64,000 nucleotides of DNA from Brachyspira aalborgi (GCF_008016455.1 NZ_SAXU01000001.1:2422926-2486925), one strand, 5' to 3'. Positions 1 to 9,563 are shown, numbered from the stretch's first letter. Notes: a model not told the origin generated them from the letters alone. Numbers and translations are program-made.

Positions 1-226
1 TTTTGTGATGTAATAAAATTATAAATAAATTTTTAATAAAAATTTTATGAGTTAATATATTTAAAATTATTTTTCCTTAAAATGAACTTCAAAGAAGAAT
101 TTGAAAGAAGAGCCGAACCTGAAATATTTTATATATAAATCAATCTCTTTATTTAATCGTAAAAATAATATAAAATATGTTTGTATTGATTTTATAATAA
201 TTATAAAATTTTTTTATTTATATTAC

Positions 227-255
227 TTGACAAAAATATTGTATCTTTATACAAT
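227..255 (+). promoter_or_regulatory. recA promoter
   Basis: TTGACA (227-232) and TACAAT (250-255) are separated by 17 bases and lie 33 bases before the recA start codon. Bases 1-226 hold no convincing gene; only a 17-codon open stretch starting at 82 was seen there. Confidence 0.75.
238..255. promoter_or_regulatory. Palindromic candidate operator over the recA -10 box
   Basis: Perfect inverted repeat ATTGTAT-CTTT-ATACAAT covering the spacer end and the whole -10 hexamer. A repressor bound here would block recA transcription, so a LexA-type SOS operator is the natural reading. The sequence does not match the Gram-positive or E. coli LexA consensus, and no lexA gene is in the window, so the identity of the repressor is inference. 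Confidence 0.45.
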
Positions 256-288
256 ATAAAATATTAATTTTAATTTTGGAGAAAATAA

Positions 289-1485
289 ATGGCTACAGCT
301 AAAAAGAAAGAAAATACTGAAATAAAAAAAGACGGTAAAAATGAAGCTATAGATGCGATTACCGACCAAATAAATAAGAAATATGGACCAGGTTCTTTTA
401 TGCGACTTGGCAGCAATAAAACCGTTAATGTAGATGTTATATCAACGGGAGCTTTAACTTTAGACCATGCGCTTGGAGTTGGCGGAATACCGAGAGGAAG
501 AATAACGGAAATATACGGACATGAAGCTTCGGGAAAAACTACGCTTACTCTTCATATAATAGCGGAAGCTCAAAAGGCTGGAGGATATGCGGCATTTATA
601 GACGCAGAACATGCTTTAGACCCGACTTATGCAAGCGCTTTGGGAGTCGATATTGATAATTTATATATTTCGCAGCCAAACTCTGGAGAAGAGGCTTTAG
701 AAATACTTGAAAAAGTTGTTTCTTCTACAGCTTTTGATATAGTCGTTGTCGATTCGGTTGCGGCTTTAGTTTCAAGAGCGGAACTTGCAGGAGATATTGG
801 AGATGCTCATATTGCTTTACAAGCTCGTTTAATGAGTCACGCTTTAAGAAAATTAACGGCAATAATAAGCAATACAAATACCGCGGTAATATTTATTAAT
901 CAATTAAGGCAGAATATAGCGACTACGGGATATGGCGCTGGACCAACAGAAACTACTACGGGCGGAAAGGCTTTAAAATTTTATTCTTCCGTTAGACTCG
1001 ACATTAGAAGGACGGAATGGATAAAGAAAGGAGACGAAACGATTGGGCATAAAGTAAAAATTAAAGTTGTAAAAAATAAATTGTCCGCTCCTTTTAAGGT
1101 TGTCAATTTGGAAATTATATTTGGGCATGGAATTTCTACCGAAGGTTTATTAATCGATTTGGCAATGGAAGCGAAAATTATAACAAGAAGCGGCGCTTGG
1201 TTTTATTATAATGGAGAACAAATAGCGCAAGGAAAAGAAAAGGTTAGAGAAATACTTGCATCCGACACTAAAATGAGATTAGAACTTGAAATACAAATAA
1301 GAGAAAATTTAAATATGGGCGGAATCGATAAAGTAAAAGAAGAGCTTAACGAATATTTGGAAAGTCAAAAAAACAAAGACGATAAAACCGTTAAAGGCGA
1401 TAAAAAAGAAGACAGCGATTTAAATAAAAATCCTATTTCAAATAAAGATGATACAAGCGATTTATTGATTAAAACAGTAGAATAA
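289..1485 (+). CDS. recA: RecA recombinase
   Basis: DNA-dependent ATPase that forms filaments on single-stranded DNA, pairs homologous strands and drives SOS-repressor self-cleavage. At 398 residues it is somewhat longer than E. coli RecA because of a Lys/Asp-rich C-terminal tail (from about residue 345). Walker A is GHEASGKT at residues 77-84, where most RecA proteins have GPESSGKT; the [10 protein letters not shown] segment and the INQLRQ stretch of the DNA-binding L2 region are present. The start follows a GGAG site. It appears to be a single-gene unit, with its own promoter upstream and a hairpin plus T-run downstream. Identification is secure; the slightly divergent P-loop is the only oddity. 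Confidence 0.97.
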   Translation: MATAKKKENTEIKKDGKNEAIDAITDQINKKYGPGSFMRLGSNKTVNVDVISTGALTLDHALGVGGIPRGRITEIYGHEASGKTTLTLHIIAEAQKAGGYAAFIDAEHALDPTYASALGVDIDNLYISQPNSGEEALEILEKVVSSTAFDIVVVDSVAALVSRAELAGDIGDAHIALQARLMSHALRKLTAIISNTNTAVIFINQLRQNIATTGYGAGPTETTTGGKALKFYSSVRLDIRRTEWIKKGDETIGHKVKIKVVKNKLSAPFKVVNLEIIFGHGISTEGLLIDLAMEAKIITRSGAWFYYNGEQIAQGKEKVREILASDTKMRLELEIQIRENLNMGGIDKVKEELNEYLESQKNKDDKTVKGDKKEDSDLNKNPISNKDDTSDLLIKTVE

Positions 1486-1509
1486 TTTAATTAAAAATTA
1501 ATTTGGATT

Positions 1510-1555
1510 ACTTCGTTATTTAAATAATTTAAATAGAAATTAACGAGGTATTTTT
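1510..1555 (+). terminator. recA terminator
   Basis: ACTTCGTTA (1510-1518) pairs with TAACGAGGT (1541-1549, one G-U pair) and is followed by ATTTTT. An inner TTTAAAT/ATTTAAA pairing extends the hairpin. Confidence 0.6.
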
Positions 1556-1597
1556 GTGAAAGTAATTTATAGTTTTATGATATGAAAGGAGTATAAA

Positions 1598-2383
1598 ATG
1601 AAAATACTAAAAAACATATTTTTAATAATATTTATATTTCCCTGCGTAGCTTTCTCTGTTAACCTTGAAATTTCTTTTGGCGGAGGAGTAGGCGGTTCTA
1701 TGGAGTTTAGCTATACTGAAGGACTTGATACTATTCCAAGCGAAAATGGAAGTAGACTAGACAGCGGACTTTATGCAAACGCCTTTTTAGATATAGGTGC
1801 TAATTTTGATATTAAGAATATGGGAGCTTTAAATAGCGTAAGTATTCTATTTGAAACGGGATACAATTATTATATGAGATATAGGACACAATATAAAGAT
1901 GAAGATATAGCTAAATATGAACATTTGGCTGAATATAAAGATATTTTTCATTACCATAATTTAATATTGGGGATATTGCCTAAACTCAATTTTAATAACG
2001 GTATATCTTTCGGGATAGGCGCTGGTGTTTTTCTACCGCTATATAGCGCAGTAAAACACAAAGGAAAAAATAATATATGGGGAGAAGAAATAACGACAGG
2101 ATTGGGAAAATATGTAGGTATAAATGAATTCGATTTTAAGAAAGTATCCTATATGTATAAAGTTCCCATAATGCCATATATAAAATTAAATTTTGAGAAA
2201 AATTTCTATATGTCGGAGCTTTGGGCTTTTAAGATTGGAGCAAATTTACTTTATAATTTTGGTATGGAATTCGATATGGATAAATTGAAATCTGACACTA
2301 ATATATATGGATACGATAAATATAAATTTTCTTCATTAGTTTTTGAGTTGTTTTTTGGTTTCGGTTTTGGACGCCCTAAATAA
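1598..2383 (+). CDS. Predicted outer-membrane beta-barrel protein
   Basis: A 261-residue protein with an N-terminal signal peptide (KNIFLIIFIFPCVAFS, cleavage probably near residue 20) followed by alternating hydrophobic/aromatic strands rich in Gly, Tyr and Phe. It ends in an aromatic strand (FELFFGFGFG), as in outer-membrane barrels. The start has a strong AAAGGAG site. No family is recognised by eye. Directly after its stop codon the sequence becomes the middle of an ECF transporter ATPase, so this gene probably arrived by a rearrangement that removed the front of ecfA. Function unknown; surface exposure is inference. Confidence 0.6.
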   Translation: MKILKNIFLIIFIFPCVAFSVNLEISFGGGVGGSMEFSYTEGLDTIPSENGSRLDSGLYANAFLDIGANFDIKNMGALNSVSILFETGYNYYMRYRTQYKDEDIAKYEHLAEYKDIFHYHNLILGILPKLNFNNGISFGIGAGVFLPLYSAVKHKGKNNIWGEEITTGLGKYVGINEFDFKKVSYMYKVPIMPYIKLNFEKNFYMSELWAFKIGANLLYNFGMEFDMDKLKSDTNIYGYDKYKFSSLVFELFFGFGFGRPK

Positions 2384-2944
2384 ATTTTTTTTAATAATAC
2401 GGTTGAAGAAGAGATAACTTTTAACTTAAAAAGAAACAAAGTTAATAACGAAGAGATAAAAATTAAATTAAACGAAATACTTGAAAAATGAGGAATTGAC
2501 AAAAAACTATTGAACGCGTCTCCGTTTGAAATTAGCGGCGGACAAAAAAGAATGATAGCGTTAGCATCAGTTTTTATATCGTCTCCTAAAATATTATTTT
2601 TAGACGAACCTACGGCTGGGCTTGATTTTGAAAGTAAAAAAATATTTATGTCTTCGTTAAAAAGTCTTAATAAAAATTTTAAACTAACTATAATACAATC
2701 CTCGCATATATTGGAAGATATAATAGAATATGGAGATACGGTTTTAATATTGAATAAAAATAAAAAATTTATAAACGGAAATCCAAGAGATTTGCTATTT
2801 TCTAAAGAAACGCTAAATAATTACGGACTTAAAGAACCCGAAATTTATAAATACATTGAAGAGTTAAAAAAATTTGGCGTAAAGAATATAGATAATATAA
2901 AAACTAATAGCGAATTAATAAAAAAATTATTTTATAATAATTAA
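2384..2944 (+). pseudogene. ECF transporter ATPase (EcfA/CbiO), truncated remnant
   Basis: The coded peptide matches the second half of an energy-coupling factor ABC ATPase: a post-Q-loop FFNNTVEEEITF stretch right after 2384, the ABC signature ISGGQKRMIALA, Walker B ILFLDEPTAGLD and the switch histidine in IIQSSHILED. The N-terminal third, with Walker A, is absent and replaced by the upstream barrel gene. A TGA at 2489-2491 also interrupts the frame where the family usually has Trp (EK-stop-GIDKKLL). The longest open part starts at a TTG at 2510. Without a P-loop it cannot hydrolyse ATP. ecfT follows 12 bases later, so the remaining transporter would need another ATPase. Confidence 0.8.
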
Positions 2945-2956
2945 AGAGTATAGATT

Positions 2957-3673
2957 ATGATTAATAAAAAATTTGACCCAAGAACTATTTTTTTATCGAC
3001 TTTATTTTTAACAATATCTTTGATTATAATGAATAATATTATTCAAACTTTATTTTGTTTTATAGCTATTTTAATTCATATAATTTTAGTCGGCGTAAAA
3101 GTTAAAAATTTAATAAAAATATTTTTTGCTTCTATATGGTTATTGCTTTCAATTATTTTAATAAATTATTTTTTTATAAATAAAGATATTAATTATATAA
3201 CTAATTCAATTTTTAGATTTTTTGGAATTATTATTTTAGCCTCCGCAATGCTTTCGTCTATGGATATTATGGATATAGGTTTTGCAGTAGAAAAAATATT
3301 TTATCCGTTTAAATATTTTAAAATACCTATAGAAAATATAAGCGTAATAATAGCTTTATCATTAAAATTTATTCCGTTAATAAAAGACGAGGCTTTAAGA
3401 ATACAAAAAGCTCAAAAAGCTAGAGGTTTAGATTATAATTTAATGTCCGTTAAAGAAAAAATATATAATATAACAAATCTATTTATACCTATAGTTGTGT
3501 CTTCTATTCAGTCTTCCGTAAAAACGGCAATCGCTATGGAAATTAGAGGATATGGAGCGCCTTATAAAAAAACGAGATTATACGAATCTTATATAACTAT
3601 AAAAGATTTATTATATATTATTTTTAATATTATATTCTTAATATTTATAATTTTGATAAGATTTAAATTTTAA
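2957..3673 (+). CDS. ecfT: ECF transporter transmembrane subunit EcfT
   Basis: Membrane coupling subunit of an energy-coupling factor vitamin/metal importer: 238 residues with several hydrophobic helices at both ends and a long cytoplasmic segment carrying the two Ala-Arg-Gly-type motifs that contact the ATPases (KARG near residue 154 and IRGYG near 196). Length and layout fit EcfT. It lies 12 bases after the broken ecfA, so it was probably once ecfA-ecfT. No substrate-binding S component is nearby, so the substrate is unknown. It may now be unused or may share an ATPase encoded elsewhere. Confidence 0.85.
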   Translation: MINKKFDPRTIFLSTLFLTISLIIMNNIIQTLFCFIAILIHIILVGVKVKNLIKIFFASIWLLLSIILINYFFINKDINYITNSIFRFFGIIILASAMLSSMDIMDIGFAVEKIFYPFKYFKIPIENISVIIALSLKFIPLIKDEALRIQKAQKARGLDYNLMSVKEKIYNITNLFIPIVVSSIQSSVKTAIAMEIRGYGAPYKKTRLYESYITIKDLLYIIFNIIFLIFIILIRFKF

Positions 3674-3713
3674 TATTATAAATAAATAATATGTAAATTT
3701 GAAATAATTTGAC

Positions 3714-3742
3714 TTGACAATTTAGTAATATTGCATTATACT
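3714..3742 (+). promoter_or_regulatory. Promoter of the TPR gene pair
   Basis: TTGACA (3714-3719), 17-base spacer, TATACT (3737-3742). The transcript would start near 3749, about 55 bases before the first gene. Confidence 0.7.
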
Positions 3743-3802
3743 ATAATCATTGCCCGCGTATCTTTACGATTTTTATTTTGAGGAGCAGTTTATTTAAACC
3801 GT

Positions 3803-4786
3803 ATGAATGAGGAATTCTTTTCAAGAAAAGAATCTGTTAAAGATATTTTCTTTATGATAGAAGGTAAGTTGAAAAAAGGCTTATTTAAAGAGTCTATGGA
3901 AGACTTTGACAGAATAATGGCTATGGATTTTGAGTATGCCGATTTGTATGAGAATATCTCATGCGTAAAATTTTGGATAAATAGGCTTGATATTTTAAAT
4001 AAAAAACTTAAAGAAGATTGGGCAGAATATTGTAAATTTTTAGATTCTTCTTATAAGAAATTTTGTATTTTTATAAGAGATAAAGATTATAAAGGCGATT
4101 TAATATCGATAAAGGCTATTCATTATTTTGTATATAATAGAATAATAGAATTAATAATGAATAAAAGTCCCGAAGATATTAACGGAAAGGATGAGTTGCA
4201 TTTACTTGCAAATGCGTTTATAGAATTGGAGGATTATTCCAAAGGCTTAAAGGCTTATGAATATTTGAATACTATAGAACCTTATAATTCAAATACTTTA
4301 GGCTTTATCGCTGAAATTAATCATAAATTGGGAGATGAAAAAAAAGCTAAAATGTATATTAGAGAGGCTTTGTTTTATGGACCTCAAAATATAGAATTTG
4401 AAAAAATTACAATAGAAGCCGTTAGAGAAATTAGAGATATAATAATAAAAAGAGGAATTCATAACGGAAGTCAAGAAGAAATTATAAGTTGGATGAGCGC
4501 TTATGGCGAACTTATGAATATATTAGATATAAAAAAGGAATTAAGCAGAGAAGAGGAAATTGAATTAAGAAAAAATATTTCAAGACTTGAAGCGGATTAT
4601 AGAAAATTTAAATTGAGAGATAAAACCGCTCCAAAACTTTTATCTTCATACGCTTTCCTTACAGCCTGCCTTATAATGAGGCATAATAGTTCGGATAGGG
4701 AAGAGATAGAAATTTTAGCAAGAAAAATGGCGGCTATAGACGAAGATTTATTAAGATATTATATAAATAAATTAGAAAAGAGGTAA
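3803..4786 (+). CDS. TPR-containing cytoplasmic protein
   Basis: 327 residues, soluble and helical. TPR-like repeats are clearest around residues 130-200 (FIELEDYSKGLKAYEYL, INHKLGDEKKAKMYIREAL). There is no signal peptide or enzyme motif. The ATG at 3803 is the first in frame; the nearest Shine-Dalgarno-like AGGAG (3781-3785) is 17 bases away, farther than usual, so initiation may be weak. Only four bases separate it from the next TPR gene, and the two share the promoter at 3714, so they probably act together. Function unknown. Confidence 0.6.
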   Translation: MNEEFFSRKESVKDIFFMIEGKLKKGLFKESMEDFDRIMAMDFEYADLYENISCVKFWINRLDILNKKLKEDWAEYCKFLDSSYKKFCIFIRDKDYKGDLISIKAIHYFVYNRIIELIMNKSPEDINGKDELHLLANAFIELEDYSKGLKAYEYLNTIEPYNSNTLGFIAEINHKLGDEKKAKMYIREALFYGPQNIEFEKITIEAVREIRDIIIKRGIHNGSQEEIISWMSAYGELMNILDIKKELSREEEIELRKNISRLEADYRKFKLRDKTAPKLLSSYAFLTACLIMRHNSSDREEIEILARKMAAIDEDLLRYYINKLEKR

Positions 4787-4790
4787 AACT

Positions 4791-6992
4791 ATGTCAGAAG
4801 CTTTAGAAAAATTAGAAAACACTTTTACAGAAGAAACTTTTACAAGAAAACCTTTATTAAATTATACGATTAAATACTTTACGGATTTAAGCGGAATAAT
4901 AAACGATATTAACGATAAAAACGAAATTAACTCCGCTATAGATACGGCAAAAACGCAGCTTGAAAAAAATCAGCAGCATATATCCGCTTTATATTCAATC
5001 GGATTTTTAAATTTGAAAATTGAAAATTATTCGGATATGCATTTGGATAAACTTTTAGGTATTTTTAAGAATGCAAAAAAATGGAATATTGTAGAATATA
5101 TAGCACAAAAAATTGTGGACGAATATTACGAGAGCGATTACGCTTTAAGATATTTGGCAAATTATTATCAAATTTCAAATAGAGAAACGGATGCCGTTGA
5201 AGTTTGGGAAAGATTAATAAAATTCGACACTTCAAATCCAGAACTTCCAGAAAAAATAGCGCATATTAAAGAAACCGCGGGAGATATAAATAGCGCAGTT
5301 CATTATTATAAAATAGCTTTTGAAAGAAATCTTATAAGAAAGAGAAATAACGCCGAAAGCAATATTAAAAAAGTTTTGGAATACGAACCTGACAATTATA
5401 ATTATTTGCTAAAATACGAATCTTCTTTGTATGAACTTGTTGACGCTAATATTATGATTGATGTTTGGAAGATAATATTTTTCTATTATTTTGAAAATGC
5501 AAGATATGACGAAGCTTTGAAAACTATTAAAAATCTTCTTAATTATGAGCAGTCAATAGTCGCTCAAAATAATAAAAAAGCAAAATTTTTCAGACATAGA
5601 TTAGTCGATGTTTATAAAGCTTTACATCCTAATCATTCGTTTTTTGAAAAAATAGAGGAAATTTCCGCTATAACCAATGTAAATAAACCTCCAAAATCTT
5701 GCATTGAAATTTTTGAAAAATATATTCAATACGATGTTGGCAAATATGTTATTCATAGAAATTTTGGCGTTGGAAAAATTAAAGCTATAACTATAGACGA
5801 ACTTAAAATAAAATTCGTTTCGCAGGAAGAAGAAAGAAAAATGACTTTTGATATGGCTATTCAATCTCTTACTACTTTGCCTGAAGACGATATAAATGTT
5901 TATAAGGCGTATAAACTTAACGAATTAAAAAAGATTGCAGAAGAAAATCCTACAGAATTTTTAACTATAATTTTAAAATATAGAAAAACTATAAGCGCAA
6001 AAGATTTGAAACAAGAATTAACTTCTACTCCTAATACTGTTATAAAAGAAGCTTCATATTCTAAATGGCTTGAATCGGCAAAAAAATCCGTTCGCGCTTC
6101 TACTACCGTAAAATTCGATAAAAATACTTTCTTGTATAATGAACAAGCGGAAACTTACGATGCCGAGAGTTTGGCTAAATTTAATAAGACGGAAAACTTC
6201 TTTGAAAGATATCAAATATACATGGAATATTTGGTATATACTCCAAATTTAAACTCCGAAGAAGCGAAAGAAATGCATGATTATTTTGTTAATATGGCAA
6301 AAAATAAAAATGCGGAAAATGACGCAAAAATAGTAAGCGCTATATACTTAAAAATATCGGGCAATAATGAAAAAGATATTCCTTCGCTTTCCGATATGAT
6401 TAAAAATATTAGCGATTATACGCATATATACGAAATTTTGCCTTCTTCAATTTATAGAAATAAATTTCTTGATGCGATTGAGGAAGGAAAAAAAGACGAA
6501 TATTACGATATTATATTAAAAATATTATATTCTCCGCAAGTGAAAAATCATTATTTAATCGTAAATAAATTATTTGAAGATAATAAAACCGATATATTAT
6601 CAAAAACTATAGACGATATATTTTTGCATTATAGAGAATATCCCGAATCTTTCGTTTATTTTGCTCAAAAGATTCTTGACGGCGAATATTCCGATAAAAA
6701 TGAAATTAATATAAATAAAAACGCTTTAATGATAGGTTTATTAAGCGTAATATCATATTTGTCAAAAATGCTAGACAATAAAGAAACTGCAGTTCAAGGC
6801 AGAAAACTTTTGAAAACTGTTTACGAGCTTGTATTTGATAAAAATTATCTTTTGAAATTTATAGAAACCGAATCGGAAGAGGATGTAAAAATTATATTTA
6901 GCGAGTTTCAAAAACTTGTTAATTTGGAACAACATTATAAAACCGATATTATATCCGCCGTTATTAAAAGGTTTCCTAATTGGAAGATATAA
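4791..6992 (+). CDS. GreA-type TPR/KOW protein lacking the GreA domain
   Basis: 733 residues. The N-terminal half is TPR-like helices. Residues about 313-372 form a small beta domain with YVIHRNFGVGKI, of the CarD/KOW kind that binds RNA polymerase or nucleic acid. This is the layout of the N-terminal part of the long GreA proteins of spirochaetes, in which a GreA coiled-coil cleavage domain follows at the C-terminus. Here the protein ends (AVIKRFPNWKI) where the GreA domain would be expected, with none in the roughly 100 bases downstream. A polymerase-associated role is plausible, but transcript cleavage is not. The start has an AGGTAAAACT context, four bases after the preceding TPR gene. 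Confidence 0.6.
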   Translation: MSEALEKLENTFTEETFTRKPLLNYTIKYFTDLSGIINDINDKNEINSAIDTAKTQLEKNQQHISALYSIGFLNLKIENYSDMHLDKLLGIFKNAKKWNIVEYIAQKIVDEYYESDYALRYLANYYQISNRETDAVEVWERLIKFDTSNPELPEKIAHIKETAGDINSAVHYYKIAFERNLIRKRNNAESNIKKVLEYEPDNYNYLLKYESSLYELVDANIMIDVWKIIFFYYFENARYDEALKTIKNLLNYEQSIVAQNNKKAKFFRHRLVDVYKALHPNHSFFEKIEEISAITNVNKPPKSCIEIFEKYIQYDVGKYVIHRNFGVGKIKAITIDELKIKFVSQEEERKMTFDMAIQSLTTLPEDDINVYKAYKLNELKKIAEENPTEFLTIILKYRKTISAKDLKQELTSTPNTVIKEASYSKWLESAKKSVRASTTVKFDKNTFLYNEQAETYDAESLAKFNKTENFFERYQIYMEYLVYTPNLNSEEAKEMHDYFVNMAKNKNAENDAKIVSAIYLKISGNNEKDIPSLSDMIKNISDYTHIYEILPSSIYRNKFLDAIEEGKKDEYYDIILKILYSPQVKNHYLIVNKLFEDNKTDILSKTIDDIFLHYREYPESFVYFAQKILDGEYSDKNEININKNALMIGLLSVISYLSKMLDNKETAVQGRKLLKTVYELVFDKNYLLKFIETESEEDVKIIFSEFQKLVNLEQHYKTDIISAVIKRFPNWKI

Positions 6993-7034
6993 TTAATTTT
7001 GTAAAAGCGAATTTTATTATAACGATAATACTAA

Positions 7035-7063
7035 TTGTAGTAAAATAGAATAAATAGTATAAT
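7035..7063 (+). promoter_or_regulatory. Promoter of the RdcB-like gene
   Basis: TTGTAG (7035-7040), 17-base spacer, TATAAT (7058-7063), 28 bases before the start codon at 7091. Confidence 0.55.
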
Positions 7064-7090
7064 ATCTTTCAGTTTATATTCGGAGAAATA

Positions 7091-8578
7091 ATGAATTTTA
7101 ATTTAACTATTCCATACGAAAATGAAATAAAAACCGAAGATAAAAATATAATACGAAAATTTATAATAAATAATATAAAAGAGTATGAAAATAATTCTTC
7201 AAAATTAACCGAGCTTATAATAGAAGCCATAACATCTTTAAACGCGGGAAAATCGAGAACCGACTTTATAGCCGAACAAGGTTTTTTTAAAAATCTTCTA
7301 TATTCGATAACGGGACAAAATAAAAAAATAAGAGGCGAGATTGATTATAATTATGCGATTGTAAAAAATGCGTCCGTTAGAATGATAGAATATTTGGCGG
7401 GGCAGAATAAAATAACTTACGAAGGCTTGATTTATTTAAATAATAAACTTAATAATATCGAAAAAGATTTGGAAGAAGAGATTATAACTATATGCAAAAA
7501 TATAAGAGAATCTTTTAATTATATTTTAAATAAAATTAACGAAGAATCTAAAAGAATCGATTCTATAGAAAAGAAAGTTAATTTACTAGAGTTTAAAGCG
7601 AAAGCAAAATTGCTTGAATTTAATAATATAAAATATTCGGATATGGACGAAATAGAAAAAATAATATGTTTAAGCGCGGATTTATTTTTAGAAACTTACA
7701 ACTCAAATTTGTCCGATTTATTAAAAGAAAATATTTATATTATAAAATCTATACTTTTAGATTTCAATATCGATATAAATAAAAGCGTTAGAATTATAGA
7801 TATATATTCAAAACTAATAGAAAAGCACGAGTTTATAGATAAATTATTTTTTAATGAAAATTATAATTATAATATTTCAGAATATATTATTCCAATATTG
7901 AGCGGAGCAAATAAAATAAAAAAATTAAATAATGAAGAAAATTATATATTATCTTCGCTTAAAAATATTAATCATAATATAGACGATATAAAAATAAATT
8001 TAATAAACGAATACGGAATAAATATTTCAAACTTCGATTATAATTTTGAAATTAATAATTACGAATTAATAATAATGATAATAAACGAATTAAAAATGCT
8101 TTCAAATGAAAATAATAATTCTATTGAAAATATAAGTTTAGAAGAAAGAGAAAAACTTATGCATAAATATTATTCTTCAAAACAATATATAAAAGCTATT
8201 ATTGAATCGAATAATATTTTAACAAAAGAAAAAAAGAATATTGAAGCGCATAATATAAAAACGGAAAGCATTTATAAACTTCTTATAAGCGAAATGAAAA
8301 ATAATAATAAAGCGACTTATTATAAAGATATTGCAAAAATATATTTGATAAGAGAAGATTACGATAACGCTTTTAAATATTTAAATAAATATTTTGATAT
8401 TCATTCAAATAATAAAGATATAAACAGATTAAAAAATAAATTAAAAGAACAGTGTAATAAAATAAAAAAATATAAAGAAAAAATCGATAAAAAAATTATT
8501 AAAGAAACTAATAAAGATAAAAAAGAATATTTGGAGTTTATAAACGATTTTTGGGCTTTATATTTAAATAAAATTTGA
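7091..8578 (+). CDS. RdcB-like (YjcZ-type) helical protein
   Basis: 495 residues, soluble, highly helical, Lys/Asn/Ile-rich. The N-terminal segment (residues about 48-125: SLNAGKSRTDFIAEQGFF, then a GQNKKIRGEIDYN element, then LAGQNKITYEGL and NNKLNNIE) resembles the RdcB/YjcZ family, which in enterobacteria partners a dynamin-like protein (RdcA/CrfC) in regulating diguanylate cyclases. That link is recalled, not computed. The middle is Asn-rich, and the C-terminal third holds TPR-like helices (YYSSKQYIKAIIESNNIL, EDYDNAFKYLNKYF). It is followed 12 bases later by a patatin-like lipase, probably co-transcribed. The GTPase at 31.0-32.4 kb is the only dynamin-like gene in view. Confidence 0.45.
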   Translation: MNFNLTIPYENEIKTEDKNIIRKFIINNIKEYENNSSKLTELIIEAITSLNAGKSRTDFIAEQGFFKNLLYSITGQNKKIRGEIDYNYAIVKNASVRMIEYLAGQNKITYEGLIYLNNKLNNIEKDLEEEIITICKNIRESFNYILNKINEESKRIDSIEKKVNLLEFKAKAKLLEFNNIKYSDMDEIEKIICLSADLFLETYNSNLSDLLKENIYIIKSILLDFNIDINKSVRIIDIYSKLIEKHEFIDKLFFNENYNYNISEYIIPILSGANKIKKLNNEENYILSSLKNINHNIDDIKINLINEYGINISNFDYNFEINNYELIIMIINELKMLSNENNNSIENISLEEREKLMHKYYSSKQYIKAIIESNNILTKEKKNIEAHNIKTESIYKLLISEMKNNNKATYYKDIAKIYLIREDYDNAFKYLNKYFDIHSNNKDINRLKNKLKEQCNKIKKYKEKIDKKIIKETNKDKKEYLEFINDFWALYLNKI

Positions 8579-8590
8579 TTTGGAGATTTT

Positions 8591-9493
8591 ATGTCAAAAT
8601 TCGGCTTATCGCTTGCTGGAGGAGGCGGACTTGGAAGCTATCAAATTGGAGTTTGGAAAGCATTAAGAGAATACGAAATAGATAAAAGAATAAACGCATT
8701 ATCGGGAACTTCGGTTGGAATTCTTAACGCTTGCTTAATCGCTCAAAACGATTACGATATAGCGGAATATATTTGGAAAAATGAAATTGAAAATAATATT
8801 CTCTCAAAGAAAAAAATGAGCATGAAAAATAATTCTATATCTTCAAATGGAATTTTTACTAGAGAAGGGCTTCTTGAAATAATGGATAAATATTTGGATT
8901 TGGATATAATATCAAATTGTAAATTTCCGATTTATGCGGCAGCGGTTAATTTAAAAACTATCGATGTAGTTTATTTTAAGTTAAACGGAAAAAGCCATTC
9001 TGAAATAAAAGAGATAATGATGGCGAGCAGCGCGATTCCAATTATATTTGGAAGACAAAAAATAGAAGGAATAAATTATGTCGATGGCGGAGTTGAAATT
9101 TTAAACGGAGACAATTTGCCGTTAAAACCTTTATATGATGAAGGATGCACTCAAATAATAGCGATAAGCATGTATAAAGAAACCGTTATAGAAAAAAACG
9201 ATAAATGCAAAGTTTACGAAATTATACCGAGTAAAAATTTGGGAGATTTTAGAACGGGTGCTATGGATTTTTCGCTTAAAGGAGCTAAAATTAGACTTGA
9301 AGAAGGCTATAAAGATACGATTAAAATATTAAAACCTATTTTTAAAATGGGAAAAATGCAAGCCAAATCTTTATTTTTAAATAAAAAAATGTATAGAGAC
9401 GAAATTAAAAATGATATAAATAAAAAAGCGCTTAAAAATGAATTGCATAAAGCTATAGAAGATTTAAATATAAATAAAGAAAATTTTGAATAA
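8591..9493 (+). CDS. Patatin-like phospholipase (RssA type)
   Basis: 300-residue cytoplasmic Ser-Asp dyad hydrolase. The oxyanion motif GGGGLGSYQIG is at residues 10-20, the nucleophile elbow GTSVG lies near residues 39-43 (catalytic Ser 41), and the catalytic Asp is in DGG of NYVDGGVE near residue 160. There is no signal peptide, so it acts inside the cell, probably on phospholipids or acyl chains. The start has a GGAG site, 12 bases after the RdcB-like gene. The C-terminal third is Lys-rich and helical. The family call is firm; the substrate is unknown. Confidence 0.85.
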   Translation: MSKFGLSLAGGGGLGSYQIGVWKALREYEIDKRINALSGTSVGILNACLIAQNDYDIAEYIWKNEIENNILSKKKMSMKNNSISSNGIFTREGLLEIMDKYLDLDIISNCKFPIYAAAVNLKTIDVVYFKLNGKSHSEIKEIMMASSAIPIIFGRQKIEGINYVDGGVEILNGDNLPLKPLYDEGCTQIIAISMYKETVIEKNDKCKVYEIIPSKNLGDFRTGAMDFSLKGAKIRLEEGYKDTIKILKPIFKMGKMQAKSLFLNKKMYRDEIKNDINKKALKNELHKAIEDLNINKENFE

Positions 9494-9524
9494 ATTTTTT
9501 GTTTATTTAAAATTAAAAAAGTTT

Positions 9525-9563
9525 AAAAAAGCGCAGGGGCTTACCCTTTCGGATAAACCCCTT
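9525..9563 (-). terminator. Terminator of the zincin lipoprotein gene
   Basis: Read on the minus strand, AGGGGTTTATCC and GGGTAAGCCCCT form a stem with G-U pairs and a GAAA tetraloop. A T-run follows (A-run 9525-9530 on the plus strand). It also lies 32 bases past the stop of the plus-strand lipase gene. Confidence 0.8.

Noticed and set aside
1..226. Short peptide frame starting at 82 (MNFKEEFERRAEPEIFYI)
   Set aside because: Only 17-18 codons, no ribosome site close enough and no promoter pair; it may be the tail of a gene lost to the left.
1598..2502. Frames on the minus strand across the barrel gene
   Set aside because: They mirror the real plus-strand gene and have no ribosome site.
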